Assembly: GCA_045628945.1 (NCBI GenBank)
Contig: JAZQQG010000004.1
Coordinates: 1-50,465 of the forward strand
DNA length: 50,465 nucleotides
Direction: 5' to 3'
From: RGIG4034 sp045628945
GTDB taxonomy: Bacteria; Bacillota; Clostridia; Lachnospirales; Lachnospiraceae
Of the stretch, positions 1 through 8,893 are shown piece after piece (position 1 is the stretch's first letter; each line of letters opens with the position of its first letter). The notes below the pieces were generated by a model that was given only the letters and a program-made list of their open reading frames with translations, did no database searches and was not told the DNA's origin. The translations under genes and the position numbers were made by a program.

Positions 1-1607
1 AAATTCTGTCCTAACTCAATTCCACATTTCTTCTTCACTTGTGCAATATAAAGATTCGAAACATTCATTCCCTCATTATTCTCAGCGACATATTTCTTAA
101 TTTCCTCATATGTAGCCTTAGTCTCTGCGCTAGTAGCATCAAGCTCATCCAAATCGATTTCTACTTCAAGATAATCGTCCGCTTTTCGTTGGGACAAAAG
201 GACAACAGTCTCCACATGCACACTCTGCGGGAACATATCCACCGGTCGAACCCTCTTTAACTCGTACCCACCTTCGGTTAGGAGTTTGCAGTCGCGAGCC
301 AGGGTGGCACTGTCACAGCTGACGTAAACAATGCGATCCGGCTGCATTTTCAAGATGGTATCCACGCACACAGAATCCATTCCCTTACGGGGCGGATCCA
401 CGACAATGACATCCGGATGGGACAAGTCCGCATCACGGTTCTTCGCATAATACTCGGGCAGAACCTCCTCCGCCTTGCCGACGTAGAACTCGGTATTGGT
501 AAAGCCGTTCCGCTCGGCATTCTCCCTGGCATTCTCGATGGCCTGAGGAATAATCTCCACCCCGCAGACCTTGCCTGCGCTGCCGGCCAGAAAAAGGGAA
601 ATCGTTCCGATTCCGCAATAGAGATCCCACACCGTCTCGTTTCCGGTTAAGGCCGCATATTCCAGTGCGGTTCCGTAGAGTCTTGCCGTCTGTACCGGAT
701 TCACCTGGTAAAAAGACAAGGGCGAGATTCGGAAGCGGATCTCCTTCTCACTACCGGGCACCCAAAGGGTATCGGTAATGTAGGGCAGTCCCGACAGGAC
801 ACGGATTCCGGTCCCCATAATGACATTTGTATTTTCACGATTCACGCTGACACTGACAGAGGTCATGTGCTCGATCTCATTCAATAATTCTACCAGTTTT
901 TCTTCCTTCGGAAGGCGCTCTGCATTAATCACCAGGCACACCATCAATTCCTTCGTGGCAAAGCCCTTTCGAATCAGAATATGACGAATCAGTCCTTTGC
1001 CCGTGGTCTCGTCATAGGCCTTCACATGAGCAAAACGCATATATTGGAGTACTCTTTTTAAGACCTCGGCATTCTCCGCTACGCCGAGTCCGCAATCCAT
1101 ACAAGGGATAATGCTGTGGGATCGACCGGCATAGAAACCGACAATCGGATTGCCGTTCTTATCCGTTCCTACCGGGAACTGCGCCTTATTGCGATAGTGC
1201 GTCGGTTCCTCCATTCCGATAATCGGTTCCGTAATCGACTCAATCAGGGCTTCGTCAAAGCCGCCCAAATGAACCAGATTATTCCGAACCTTTCGTGCCT
1301 TAAATACCAACTGATCGGCATAGCGCATCGACTGAATCTGACAGCCGCCGCAGGCACGACTGACCGGGCAGAAAGGCTCTGTGCGGCTCTCGGAAGGCGC
1401 AAGAAGCTTGTCCGCCTTGGCATAAGCATAGGTCTTTTTACTCTTCAGAACCGTTGCCTCAATCACATCACCGGGAAGTGTATCCTTGACAAAGATCGTC
1501 ATTCCGCGGCCTTCCTCACCGTCCGGTGCGTAGAAGCCGATTCCTTCCCCCTCATTGCCGATATCGGTTATCGTCAGATTAATCTTCTGATTCTTGGTCA
1601 GTTCCAT
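1..1607 (-). CDS. rlmD: 23S rRNA (uracil-5-)-methyltransferase RlmD family, 3' end outside window
   Basis: RlmD/TrmA-family SAM-dependent enzyme that methylates C5 of a uracil in 23S rRNA. The protein starts MELTKNQKINLTITDIG, a TRAM-like N-terminus. A CPVSRACGGC cysteine cluster plus a later PCMDCG cysteine fits the iron-sulfur site of the family. The SAM-binding region contains WDLYCGIGTISLF, followed by VVDPPRKGMDS and the catalytic-cysteine motif YVSCDSATLARD. After the usual family end there is a helical C-terminal extension that is still open at base 1, so the stop is not in the window. I place the start at the ATG ending at 1607 because AGGAG lies 6 nt upstream; the adjacent ATG ending at 1610 is too close to it. 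The 5' end overlaps the nitrilase-like gene by 29 nt, suggesting translational coupling in one minus-strand operon. Confidence 0.93.
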   Translation of the reverse strand, partial: MELTKNQKINLTITDIGNEGEGIGFYAPDGEEGRGMTIFVKDTLPGDVIEATVLKSKKTYAYAKADKLLAPSESRTEPFCPVSRACGGCQIQSMRYADQLVFKARKVRNNLVHLGGFDEALIESITEPIIGMEEPTHYRNKAQFPVGTDKNGNPIVGFYAGRSHSIIPCMDCGLGVAENAEVLKRVLQYMRFAHVKAYDETTGKGLIRHILIRKGFATKELMVCLVINAERLPKEEKLVELLNEIEHMTSVSVSVNRENTNVIMGTGIRVLSGLPYITDTLWVPGSEKEIRFRISPLSFYQVNPVQTARLYGTALEYAALTGNETVWDLYCGIGTISLFLAGSAGKVCGVEIIPQAIENARENAERNGFTNTEFYVGKAEEVLPEYYAKNRDADLSHPDVIVVDPPRKGMDSVCVDTILKMQPDRIVYVSCDSATLARDCKLLTEGGYELKRVRPVDMFPQSVHVETVVLLSQRKADDYLEVEIDLDELDATSAETKATYEEIKKYVAENNEGMNVSNLYIAQVKKKCGIELGQN

Positions 1608-3333
1608 CATGGTCTCCTAAGAAGGCTCTGCGATACCGAAGGATCAGTTCGCAGTACTCCTTGTGTTTCGTTGCATAACTTGCCGTTAACGGGGTCTTCG
1701 CAGCCATTGCCTCGTACATGGACGCATAGACCTCCACCGGTCGGTTCAAGGTACGGGAGGCTCGAAGTGCATCCAGATATTCCTGTGACAGGGTGTAAGT
1801 CACCATGGCCGCCTTGGCATCCAATTCCTCATAGGGGTGCTCGAAATAGGTCGTACCGGCACCCTGAAATGCATCGTATCCCAACACCAGACTGTGTCCC
1901 GGGAAGGAATTCACCGTGGCACCGCTTTTGTTGCGCTGCGCCCCGGCCAGATTGCAGCTGATGACCACCATTCGGTTGCTGATTGCGATCTGCTCCAGCC
2001 TGGTACGATAGTAGGATTCCCACTCCTCGCCACGATTGGAAGCCGTCAGATTCACGTAGTAATCGCAATCGTACGCACCGTAGACTCTGGCAAGCTCCGG
2101 GTGCATATAAGTATCCCAACAGATTCCGAAGCCGAAACGACCATAGGGCGTATCCACCGTCAGAATCTCTTCTCCGTCCTGACACCAGCGACCCTCTACC
2201 GCATGCAATTTCCGGTAGGTATACACCTCTCCCTCCGGGCAGAGAACAAAGGTCGAATTGTAAGCCGTATTTTTTCTTTTCCGAAGGTCGGCAGGAATGA
2301 GCTCGGAGGAACCGAACACAATATACATCCCGTAGTCCTTCGCAAGCTCGCACAGTTCTCTCACATAAGCACTGTCTGCATCCATCGCATTCTTGACGGC
2401 CGTCTGATACATATTCGTAGAACTTTCCGAGGATTTACAGTATCCGGTCACTGCCATCTCCGGGAAAAAGATCATATCGCTTCCTTCCCCGTGCGCTTTC
2501 TCAATATACTCCTTCATCTTTGCGATGTTGTCCGCAGGGGATCCCCACACAGCGGAATAATCCACCACACTGATGGTCGGAGCCTTGGCGGTATCCGGTT
2601 CCGGCGAAGCTTCGGCAGTGCGATAGAATGCCGCATATTCTGCCGGTCGAAGACTTGTCTCGTCCAAAAGCAAAGAATCCGGCGTCACATTCAGGTTCAT
2701 CGTGGAACGGGTTACCGTCGTCGTTTCTGCCGTTGCCGCGATGTAGACATTCATGCGATCTCGTTTTTTCATCACGTATCTCGCATTCTCCATGTCCACC
2801 GTATATTCGCCGCAGGTCAAAACCAGACCCGTGCAGCCAAAAACCGCATAATATCGTTCCAGCTCCGGTGCATTGACCAGATCATTCGCACACAGAATTC
2901 CGATTTTGCCGCTTTTCAGTTCCAAAATGTAAGGTGTCTCACCGGAGCGTTCCCCTTCCTCGGTCGGCACCAGTGCCTGATAGGTCTCCAACCTTCCGTC
3001 CGGGTAGGCGATGTAAGCCGAATCGTAGCTGTATTCATCTGCGCCGACAATCAGGTAGCATCCGTGTTCCTCGGCAAACGAGGACAGCTCCTCCAGATAG
3101 AGCAAACCACTCTCTTCTGCGTAAGAAACCAGGCAGACATTGCCCTTCAGATTCTCTCCCTCCAGCACTTCAAAGGCCGCTTCGATGCCATAGCCCTCCT
3201 GCAGACTGACCGTAACAAGTTCCACCGAGCCCTTTGCCCATGCTTTCGTCGGGGAAATACACAAAGATGACAGTACTCCTACAAGCACTGCCATCAGGCC
3301 ACCTATCCATTTGTTGATTGTTCTTTTTCTCAT
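1579..3333 (-). CDS. Secreted tandem nitrilase-superfamily (carbon-nitrogen hydrolase) protein with degenerate first domain
   Basis: A 584-residue protein with a basic N-terminus and hydrophobic segment (about 10-33), probably a signal peptide or anchor. Residues about 252-500 form a complete carbon-nitrogen hydrolase domain with the Glu-Lys-Cys triad: E292 in FFPEMAVTGY, K375 in YRKLHAVEG and C405 in FGICWDTYMHPE. Residues about 35-235 resemble a second copy of the fold (GKIGILCANDL with C148), but I see no equivalent Glu or Lys in motif context, so it is probably inactive. Family members hydrolyse nitriles, amides or carbamoyl groups; the substrate here cannot be named, and an exported location is unusual. 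The ATG lies 3 nt after the yhaM stop, so it is operonic, and its end overlaps rlmD. Confidence 0.85.
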   Translation of the reverse strand: MRKRTINKWIGGLMAVLVGVLSSLCISPTKAWAKGSVELVTVSLQEGYGIEAAFEVLEGENLKGNVCLVSYAEESGLLYLEELSSFAEEHGCYLIVGADEYSYDSAYIAYPDGRLETYQALVPTEEGERSGETPYILELKSGKIGILCANDLVNAPELERYYAVFGCTGLVLTCGEYTVDMENARYVMKKRDRMNVYIAATAETTTVTRSTMNLNVTPDSLLLDETSLRPAEYAAFYRTAEASPEPDTAKAPTISVVDYSAVWGSPADNIAKMKEYIEKAHGEGSDMIFFPEMAVTGYCKSSESSTNMYQTAVKNAMDADSAYVRELCELAKDYGMYIVFGSSELIPADLRKRKNTAYNSTFVLCPEGEVYTYRKLHAVEGRWCQDGEEILTVDTPYGRFGFGICWDTYMHPELARVYGAYDCDYYVNLTASNRGEEWESYYRTRLEQIAISNRMVVISCNLAGAQRNKSGATVNSFPGHSLVLGYDAFQGAGTTYFEHPYEELDAKAAMVTYTLSQEYLDALRASRTLNRPVEVYASMYEAMAAKTPLTASYATKHKEYCELILRYRRAFLGDHDGTDQESED

Positions 3334-3336
3334 GTG

Positions 3337-4281
3337 CTATTCCATTGATGTGGTTCGAAGATTGCCGTCCATAAATTTCTTATAGCCAAGCCAACCGGTT
3401 TCGGTCGTCTCTTCGAAGGTCTCGGTAAACATCTCTAACTTCGCATCCAGATTGTCCGCCATATAGAGGGCCCAGGCCTCCATGATGGCCGGTTTTTTTG
3501 CCGCCCCGTACTCGTACTCACCATGATGGGCAAGGATGCAGTGCTTCAATTCCGAAGCAAGCACCTTCGGGAAACCGTCAATCTGCGCAATCTTCTCCGC
3601 TACCATCTCGGTCCCGATGATGATATGGCCCAAAAGCTGACCATCGTCGGTATAATCATTGGTCGGGAAAAAGGACAGTTCCCGAATCTTGCCGATATCA
3701 TGCAGGAGTCCCGCTGCCACAAGAAGGTCGCGTTTGATATTCGGATAACGGCTTGCATAGAAATCGCACAGCGTCGCCACGCTCAGGCTGTGCTCCAGCA
3801 AACCACCCATAAACGCATGATGCATGGACTTCGCCGCACTCGACTTTTTGAAGGTCTCGATAAATTCCTCGTCCTCCCGGAAAAAAGCATTCAGCAGTGC
3901 TTTCATGTACGGATTCTTCACGGAATCCACCAGTTTTAACACGCTCTCATACATCTGCCCGATATCCTTCTTCGTGGTCGGCATATAGTCTGCGGGATTG
4001 TACTCCCCGTCCCTTGCCACGCGAACACGGACAATTTTAATCTGGGGCATACTCTGGAAAACCACAAGCTCCCCCTGAATCTCAATGTAATCATTGGTGT
4101 CGTAATCATCGATCCCGGCGCTGTTCGGGTCCCAGATCTTCGCATTCATCTCGCCGCTCTTATCGCGAAGCGTGAGATTGTCATAGGACTTGCCCGTCTT
4201 CGTAACGGCGGAAGACTTGCTCTTCACGAGATAGACTCCGCTTACCCGTTCTCCTTCGGTATAGTCTTTTAAATATTTCAT
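3337..4281 (-). CDS. yhaM: 3'-5' exoribonuclease YhaM family (OB fold plus HD domain)
   Basis: A 314-residue protein, the same length as Bacillus YhaM. Residues 1-90 form an OB-fold nucleic-acid-binding domain (TLRDKSGEMNAKIWD, IEIQGELVVFQ). Residues about 145-295 form a metal-dependent HD domain with H164 (GGLLEHSLSV), H194-D195 (LLHDIGK), H252-H253 (ILAHHGEYEYG) and a late Asp in YMADNLDA. Members of this family degrade RNA, and to some extent DNA, from the 3' end in the cytoplasm. The gene sits between the HtrA-like gene (20-nt gap upstream) and the nitrilase-like gene (3-nt gap downstream), so it is transcribed with them from the promoter near 5700. Confidence 0.93.
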   Translation of the reverse strand: MKYLKDYTEGERVSGVYLVKSKSSAVTKTGKSYDNLTLRDKSGEMNAKIWDPNSAGIDDYDTNDYIEIQGELVVFQSMPQIKIVRVRVARDGEYNPADYMPTTKKDIGQMYESVLKLVDSVKNPYMKALLNAFFREDEEFIETFKKSSAAKSMHHAFMGGLLEHSLSVATLCDFYASRYPNIKRDLLVAAGLLHDIGKIRELSFFPTNDYTDDGQLLGHIIIGTEMVAEKIAQIDGFPKVLASELKHCILAHHGEYEYGAAKKPAIMEAWALYMADNLDAKLEMFTETFEETTETGWLGYKKFMDGNLRTTSME

Positions 4282-4301
4282 TGCAAACCTCCGTCTATCG
4301 G

Positions 4302-5672
4302 TTATTCCGCACCCAATGCCGATACGGTCACCGTAATCTCCAACTCGCGGTACTCCGTTGCCCCGGGACGCCGAATCGTTAAGGTAATCTCCGTTCCCTG
4401 CTCGAAGAGTGCAAGTGTATTGGTATATTCTGTGTAGGAACCGATGGCGGTTCCGTTGATTTTCGTAATGACGTCTCCGTTGCGAATTCCCGCTTCCATT
4501 GCCGGCGAATCCACATCAATGCCGCTGATGTATGCTCCCTTCGGAATACCGTACTTCGCCATTGTGTCTGCCGTCACATCCATGCCCCGCACGCCGAGAT
4601 AAGCAATCTCACGGCCGTTCATAATCGTCTCTAAAGGCTTACGCAGGTTGCTGATTCCAAGGAAATGAATCAAATGCTTCGTATCCTCCGGGGCATAGTC
4701 CTGACGAATGACCCCCATCAACTGGCCGCTTAGGTTAATGATGAAACCGGAGGCATTTCTGCTTCCGTAGATATTCGTTACAAAAAGAGGATAATTACGA
4801 TCGGCAACACCGATCATCTGCGAGGACGAGGCAACCATTCCGTACTCAAAGGAGTCCGCCACGCCCAAAGGATTGCCCACCGCGATTACGAATCCACCGA
4901 GTACTCCGTAGCTCATGGAGTTGCCAAGTACAATGGCACCGGCGGCTTCCACGGTTTTCGGATCCATCTCCGACTTCGCAACACGAAGGACCGCAAATCC
5001 CGTATTCGGGTCTTTTTTGACCAGTTCCGCGGGAACCTCGGCCCCGACGATAAAGGTAACCCCCAGCTTCTCCTTGCCCTCAAGGGCCGCATAATCCACC
5101 AGAATCAGATATTCTTCCTCGGTTGCCTGCAGAATAATTCCCGAGACGGCCGCCGCATCCTCATACGGATTTGCGAACAGGTCGGTATCCATACTCACGC
5201 CGCGTACACTTACAAGGGAGTTTTTCACCTTGACAACGAGGTTATACACTTTACTGTAAAGGCGTCGATAATCGGACAATTCAATGGTAAAGCTGTCAAC
5301 GATTGCCTGAACCTGCTCCTCCGTCAACCCTTCAATCTCCTGAATCACTTCCGAGTCCACCGGGTCTCCCAGCAGTTCATCCGGCAGGATATCGTCATCC
5401 CCTTCCGGATAGAGGATCTCATCCTCCCCGGGAGTGAGACTGATAAAGTTCTCTCCACCCTTCTTGTTCGAATCAAGCACCTTACTGAAGAGAGGCTCCA
5501 AAAGAAGAAACGTGGCACACGAAACCACACCGAACAGGACGGCAAGCGCCACAGTGGTCAGTGTCTTTCGGAATAGTTTCCGCTTATTGATTGGTTTGGT
5601 TTTGATTCGTTCCCGTAAGAAGGTCGAGGTGTTCTGAACCTCTCCGGAACCGTGTGTATTGTTCTCTTTCAT
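4302..5672 (-). CDS. Membrane-anchored HtrA/DegP-like protein with PDZ domain, predicted pseudoprotease
   Basis: A 456-residue protein with a cytosolic basic N-terminus, one membrane segment (about 38-58), an acidic linker (80-110), a trypsin-like S1C fold (about 145-345) and a C-terminal PDZ domain (about 355-450, with SPAMEAGIRNGDVITKING). The fold is recognisable, but all three catalytic positions look lost. The site of the catalytic His reads LILVDYAAL instead of ILTNNHV. The Asp in the TDLAV motif is Gly in NTGFAVL. The GNSGGP serine site reads RNASGF. It therefore probably acts as a scaffold or peptide-binding protein at the membrane rather than a protease. It is the first gene of the minus-strand operon with yhaM and has its own promoter at 5693-5721. 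Confidence 0.85.
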   Translation of the reverse strand: MKENNTHGSGEVQNTSTFLRERIKTKPINKRKLFRKTLTTVALAVLFGVVSCATFLLLEPLFSKVLDSNKKGGENFISLTPGEDEILYPEGDDDILPDELLGDPVDSEVIQEIEGLTEEQVQAIVDSFTIELSDYRRLYSKVYNLVVKVKNSLVSVRGVSMDTDLFANPYEDAAAVSGIILQATEEEYLILVDYAALEGKEKLGVTFIVGAEVPAELVKKDPNTGFAVLRVAKSEMDPKTVEAAGAIVLGNSMSYGVLGGFVIAVGNPLGVADSFEYGMVASSSQMIGVADRNYPLFVTNIYGSRNASGFIINLSGQLMGVIRQDYAPEDTKHLIHFLGISNLRKPLETIMNGREIAYLGVRGMDVTADTMAKYGIPKGAYISGIDVDSPAMEAGIRNGDVITKINGTAIGSYTEYTNTLALFEQGTEITLTIRRPGATEYRELEITVTVSALGAE

Positions 5673-5692
5673 GGATTGACCTCACACCGTTC

Positions 5693-5721
5693 AGTATAGC
5701 TTTTCTTTTCACATAAGTAAA
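5693..5721 (-). promoter_or_regulatory. Sigma-A-like promoter for the HtrA-like/yhaM/nitrilase/rlmD operon
   Basis: Read on the minus strand, a -35 TTTACT (5716-5721) is followed after 17 nt by a -10 TATACT (5693-5698), about 20 nt upstream of the ATG at 5672. It overlaps the divergent mutS2 promoter. Confidence 0.6.
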
Positions 5722-5734
5722 GTTGTGATATAAT
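5706..5734 (+). promoter_or_regulatory. Extended -10 promoter directly abutting mutS2
   Basis: A perfect TATAAT (5729-5734) preceded by TGA (extended -10) has a weak TTTTCA -35 (5706-5711) 17 nt upstream. The predicted transcription start (about 5740-5742) falls only 2-4 nt before the mutS2 ATG at 5744, and no Shine-Dalgarno site fits between them, so the transcript may be leaderless. Confidence 0.6.
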
Positions 5735-5743
5735 GGAAACACT

Positions 5744-8131
5744 ATGAATACGAAAGTTTTGTCTATCTTAGAATATCATAAAATCATCGACCGTCTTCTC
5801 ACCTACGCAGGCAGTGAAGGCGGCAAGAAGCTGGTACGCGAATTGACCCCGTCCTCCGAATTGGAAACCGTCAATCAGACCCTCACCGAGACCGAAAGTG
5901 CCGTTGGCAGAATTCTTGTCAAGGATGCTCCCTCCTTTGGCAGCAACTATGACATTCGCGAAGCCTTAAAGGCCCTTAAGATCGAAGCCACTCTCTCCTG
6001 CAGGGAACTTCTGAACATCGCCGGAGTCTTAGTGTGTACCCGGACTCTTGTTCGTTACGGTGCCGGAGACAAGGAGGATGCACCCGCGGATGCACTGACG
6101 CCGATCTTTGCGGGACTTACGGAGGTGCCTTCTCTTTTAACCGAGATTCGGGGGGCCATTCTTGCCGAAGATGAATATGCCGACGATGCAAGTCCGAAGC
6201 TTAAGGATATCCGTCGCCAGATGGTGGTGAACGGGGACCGTATCCACACCCAGTTAAACTCTTTAATCAATACCCATCGCTCCTATCTGCAGGATGCGGT
6301 GATTACGATGCGTGACAACCGTTACTGCATCCCGGTCAAAGCCGAATACAAATCCTCTGTTCCCGGTATGATTCACGATCAGTCCTCCACCGGCTCTACC
6401 TTCTTCATCGAGCCCCAGGCCATTGTGGATCTGAACAACAAACTGAAGGAACTGGCCATCGAGGAAAAAGAGGAGATTGCCCGCATTTTAGCGGAACTCT
6501 CCGCCAAGGCCATGGAGGTTCGCGAGATTCTGGCCGAGGATACGAAGCTTTTGTCCCGTCTGGATTTCATTTTTGCCAAGGCGCGACTTGCCCTCTCTAT
6601 GAATGCCATGCGTCCCACGATGAACGACCGCCGCATCATCCGTATTCTGAAAGGGCGGCATCCGCTTCTCGATCCGAACAAGGTCGTTCCCATCGATGTA
6701 CGTTTGGGCGATGACTTCCGATTGCTCGTGATTACCGGTCCCAACACCGGCGGCAAAACGGTAACCCTGAAGACGGTTGGTCTTTTTACCCTGATGGCGC
6801 AGGCCGGGCTCTTTGTTCCCGCTGCCTCCAATACCGAGCTTGCCGTATTCCGTAAGGTCTATGCCGATATCGGAGACGAGCAGAGCATCGAGCAGAGTCT
6901 TTCGACCTTCTCGGCGCACATGACGAATATCGTTACGATTCTCAAGCACTGCGACGAAGATTCCCTCTGCCTGTTTGATGAATTGGGGGCCGGTACCGAT
7001 CCCACCGAGGGTGCGGCTCTCGCAATTGCGATTCTGAACCACCTCCATGAGCGCGGCATTCGCACCATGGCCACCACGCACTATTCCGAACTGAAGATTT
7101 ACGCCCTCTCCACCGATGGAGTTGAGAATGCGGGCTGTGAGTTCGATGTCAATTCCCTGCGCCCTACCTATCGACTGTTGATCGGTATCCCCGGCAAGAG
7201 CAATGCCTTTGCAATCTCTTCCCGTTTGGGCCTGCCTCCGCAGATTATCACCAAGGCCAAGGAACAGCTTTCTTCGGAAGACGAATCCTTTGAGGATGTC
7301 ATCTCCGACCTGGAGAAAACCCGCGTTCGTACCGAAAAGGACCGCCTTGCCATTGCCGCAGAGCGTCGCGAAGTCGAGCAGTTACGCAAGGATCTGAAGG
7401 CACAGCAGCAACGTCTGGAGGAATCCCGCGATTCCATTCTTCGTAAGGCCAATGAGGAAGCCCGTGAGATTCTTCAGGAAGCCAAAGATACGGCGGATGA
7501 GACCATCTCCCGTATGCAGAAGCTCGGCAAAGAGAACGGAATCAAGGAAGCGGAACGCTCCCGCCAGGATCTCCACAGTCGAATCAAAGACAAGAACAAC
7601 GCGCTCTCCGTCAAGGAAGAGCCGAAGACGCATAAGACCGTGGAAGCTTCGGATTTGAAACCCGGAACCTCGGTAAAGATTCTCTCCTCGGGACTTAAGG
7701 GTACCGTATCCGGCACCCCCGATGCCAAAGGCAATGTCACCGTTCAATGCGGCATTATGAAGAGTACCGTGAAGCTTACCGACCTTGTCATCATCGACGA
7801 TGTTCCCGATTACCTGAAAGACAAGTCCGGCAATGCCCCGACGAAGTCCAAACATCGTTTCAGCGGGAATCTCTCGAAGGCTTCGACCATTTCCTTTGAG
7901 ATCAACCTTCTTGGCAAGACCGTCGATGAAGCAATTGCCGAACTGGACAAATACCTCGACGATGCGTATTTATCCCATCTGCCCACTGCACGTATCGTGC
8001 ACGGCAAGGGAACCGGCGCCCTGCGAAGTGCCGTTCAGAGCCATCTGAAACGCGTATCCTACGTCAAATCCTACCGAAACGGTGAGATTGGTGAAGGAGA
8101 TGCCGGTGTAACAATAGTAGAATTCAAATAA
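5744..8131 (+). CDS. mutS2: Endonuclease MutS2
   Basis: A 795-residue MutS2 protein, the usual length. It has the helical MutS core, then an ABC-type ATPase with Walker A GPNTGGKT near residue 330, signature LSTFSAHM and Walker B SLCLFDELGAGTDPTEGAA. A long charged coiled coil (about 515-645) follows, then a KOW-like region and a C-terminal Smr domain (about 710-795) with VHGKGTGALR. Family members act on branched DNA and on collided ribosomes. The Smr LDLR motif position reads EINLLG, lacking the usual Asp and Arg. The start is fixed by the conserved MNTKVLSILEYHKI beginning; the only upstream in-frame triplets lead straight to a TGA at 5726. It is divergent from the HtrA-like operon. Confidence 0.96.
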   Translation: MNTKVLSILEYHKIIDRLLTYAGSEGGKKLVRELTPSSELETVNQTLTETESAVGRILVKDAPSFGSNYDIREALKALKIEATLSCRELLNIAGVLVCTRTLVRYGAGDKEDAPADALTPIFAGLTEVPSLLTEIRGAILAEDEYADDASPKLKDIRRQMVVNGDRIHTQLNSLINTHRSYLQDAVITMRDNRYCIPVKAEYKSSVPGMIHDQSSTGSTFFIEPQAIVDLNNKLKELAIEEKEEIARILAELSAKAMEVREILAEDTKLLSRLDFIFAKARLALSMNAMRPTMNDRRIIRILKGRHPLLDPNKVVPIDVRLGDDFRLLVITGPNTGGKTVTLKTVGLFTLMAQAGLFVPAASNTELAVFRKVYADIGDEQSIEQSLSTFSAHMTNIVTILKHCDEDSLCLFDELGAGTDPTEGAALAIAILNHLHERGIRTMATTHYSELKIYALSTDGVENAGCEFDVNSLRPTYRLLIGIPGKSNAFAISSRLGLPPQIITKAKEQLSSEDESFEDVISDLEKTRVRTEKDRLAIAAERREVEQLRKDLKAQQQRLEESRDSILRKANEEAREILQEAKDTADETISRMQKLGKENGIKEAERSRQDLHSRIKDKNNALSVKEEPKTHKTVEASDLKPGTSVKILSSGLKGTVSGTPDAKGNVTVQCGIMKSTVKLTDLVIIDDVPDYLKDKSGNAPTKSKHRFSGNLSKASTISFEINLLGKTVDEAIAELDKYLDDAYLSHLPTARIVHGKGTGALRSAVQSHLKRVSYVKSYRNGEIGEGDAGVTIVEFK

Positions 8132-8185
8132 CCGCGCCGGATTCCCGGTTCTACCGGAAGCGGCCATCCCCCGGAAGGAGTGCCT

Positions 8186-8887
8186 ATGCCCTCGAAAAAG
8201 AAGATTCTGATTGTTGATGACGATCACAATATTGCAGACCTGATCTCGCTCTATCTCATCAAAGAGTGCTTCGAGACGATGATTGTCGGTGACGGTGAAT
8301 CTGCGCTGGAAGTGGTGGATACCTATCACCCCAACCTGATTCTGCTCGACTTAATGTTACCCGGTATTGACGGTTATCAGGTCTGTCGCGAAGTCCGGGC
8401 GGCACACTCCATCCCCATCATCATGTTAAGTGCCAAAGGCGAAGTATTCGATAAGGTACTGGGCCTTGAAATGGGTGCAGATGACTATATGGAGAAGCCC
8501 TTTGATACCAAAGAGCTGGTGGCTCGCGTCAAGGCCGTTCTGCGCCGTTATAAGGTTCCCGGCCCCACCGTAAATGAGAAAGAGGACCAGTCCGTGGAGT
8601 ACCCGGATCTTGTCATCAACCGGACAAACTACTCCGTTCTCTACATGGGCGAGAATATCGATATGCCGCCAAAGGAATTGGAGCTTCTCTATTTCTTGGC
8701 TTCCACACCCAATCATGTATTTACCCGCGAACAGCTCCTGGATCAGATCTGGGGATATGAGTACGTCGGCGATACCCGTACCGTAGATGTCCATATCAAA
8801 CGTCTGCGTGAAAAAATCAAAGACCATGACTCCTGGAAAATCTCGACCATCTGGGGCATCGGCTACAAATTCGAAACGAAAGCGTAA
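8186..8887 (+). CDS. Response regulator, OmpR/PhoB family
   Basis: A 233-residue two-domain regulator. The receiver domain (1-120) has the acidic pocket IVDDDHN (D11-D13), phospho-acceptor D55 in LILLDLMLPG and the conserved Lys in YMEKPF. The C-terminal winged helix (about 135-233) ends in DTRTVDVHIKRLREKI and GIGYKF, typical of OmpR/PhoB DNA binding. I use the ATG at 8186: GGAAGGAG (8173-8180) is 5 nt before it, while a possible GTG at 8180 is part of that Shine-Dalgarno site. The partner kinase begins 6 nt after the stop. Targets are not evident from the window. Confidence 0.95.
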   Translation: MPSKKKILIVDDDHNIADLISLYLIKECFETMIVGDGESALEVVDTYHPNLILLDLMLPGIDGYQVCREVRAAHSIPIIMLSAKGEVFDKVLGLEMGADDYMEKPFDTKELVARVKAVLRRYKVPGPTVNEKEDQSVEYPDLVINRTNYSVLYMGENIDMPPKELELLYFLASTPNHVFTREQLLDQIWGYEYVGDTRTVDVHIKRLREKIKDHDSWKISTIWGIGYKFETKA

Positions 8888-8893
8888 ATCACC

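Noticed and set aside
39..260. Small frame on the plus strand at the left edge
   Set aside because: Opposite strand of the RlmD gene, with no support.
1837..3270. Long plus-strand frame opposite the nitrilase-like gene
   Set aside because: Antisense shadow of a gene with signal peptide and catalytic motifs; no matching domains.
6488..7081. Minus-strand frames inside mutS2
   Set aside because: Shadows of the MutS2 ATPase region.
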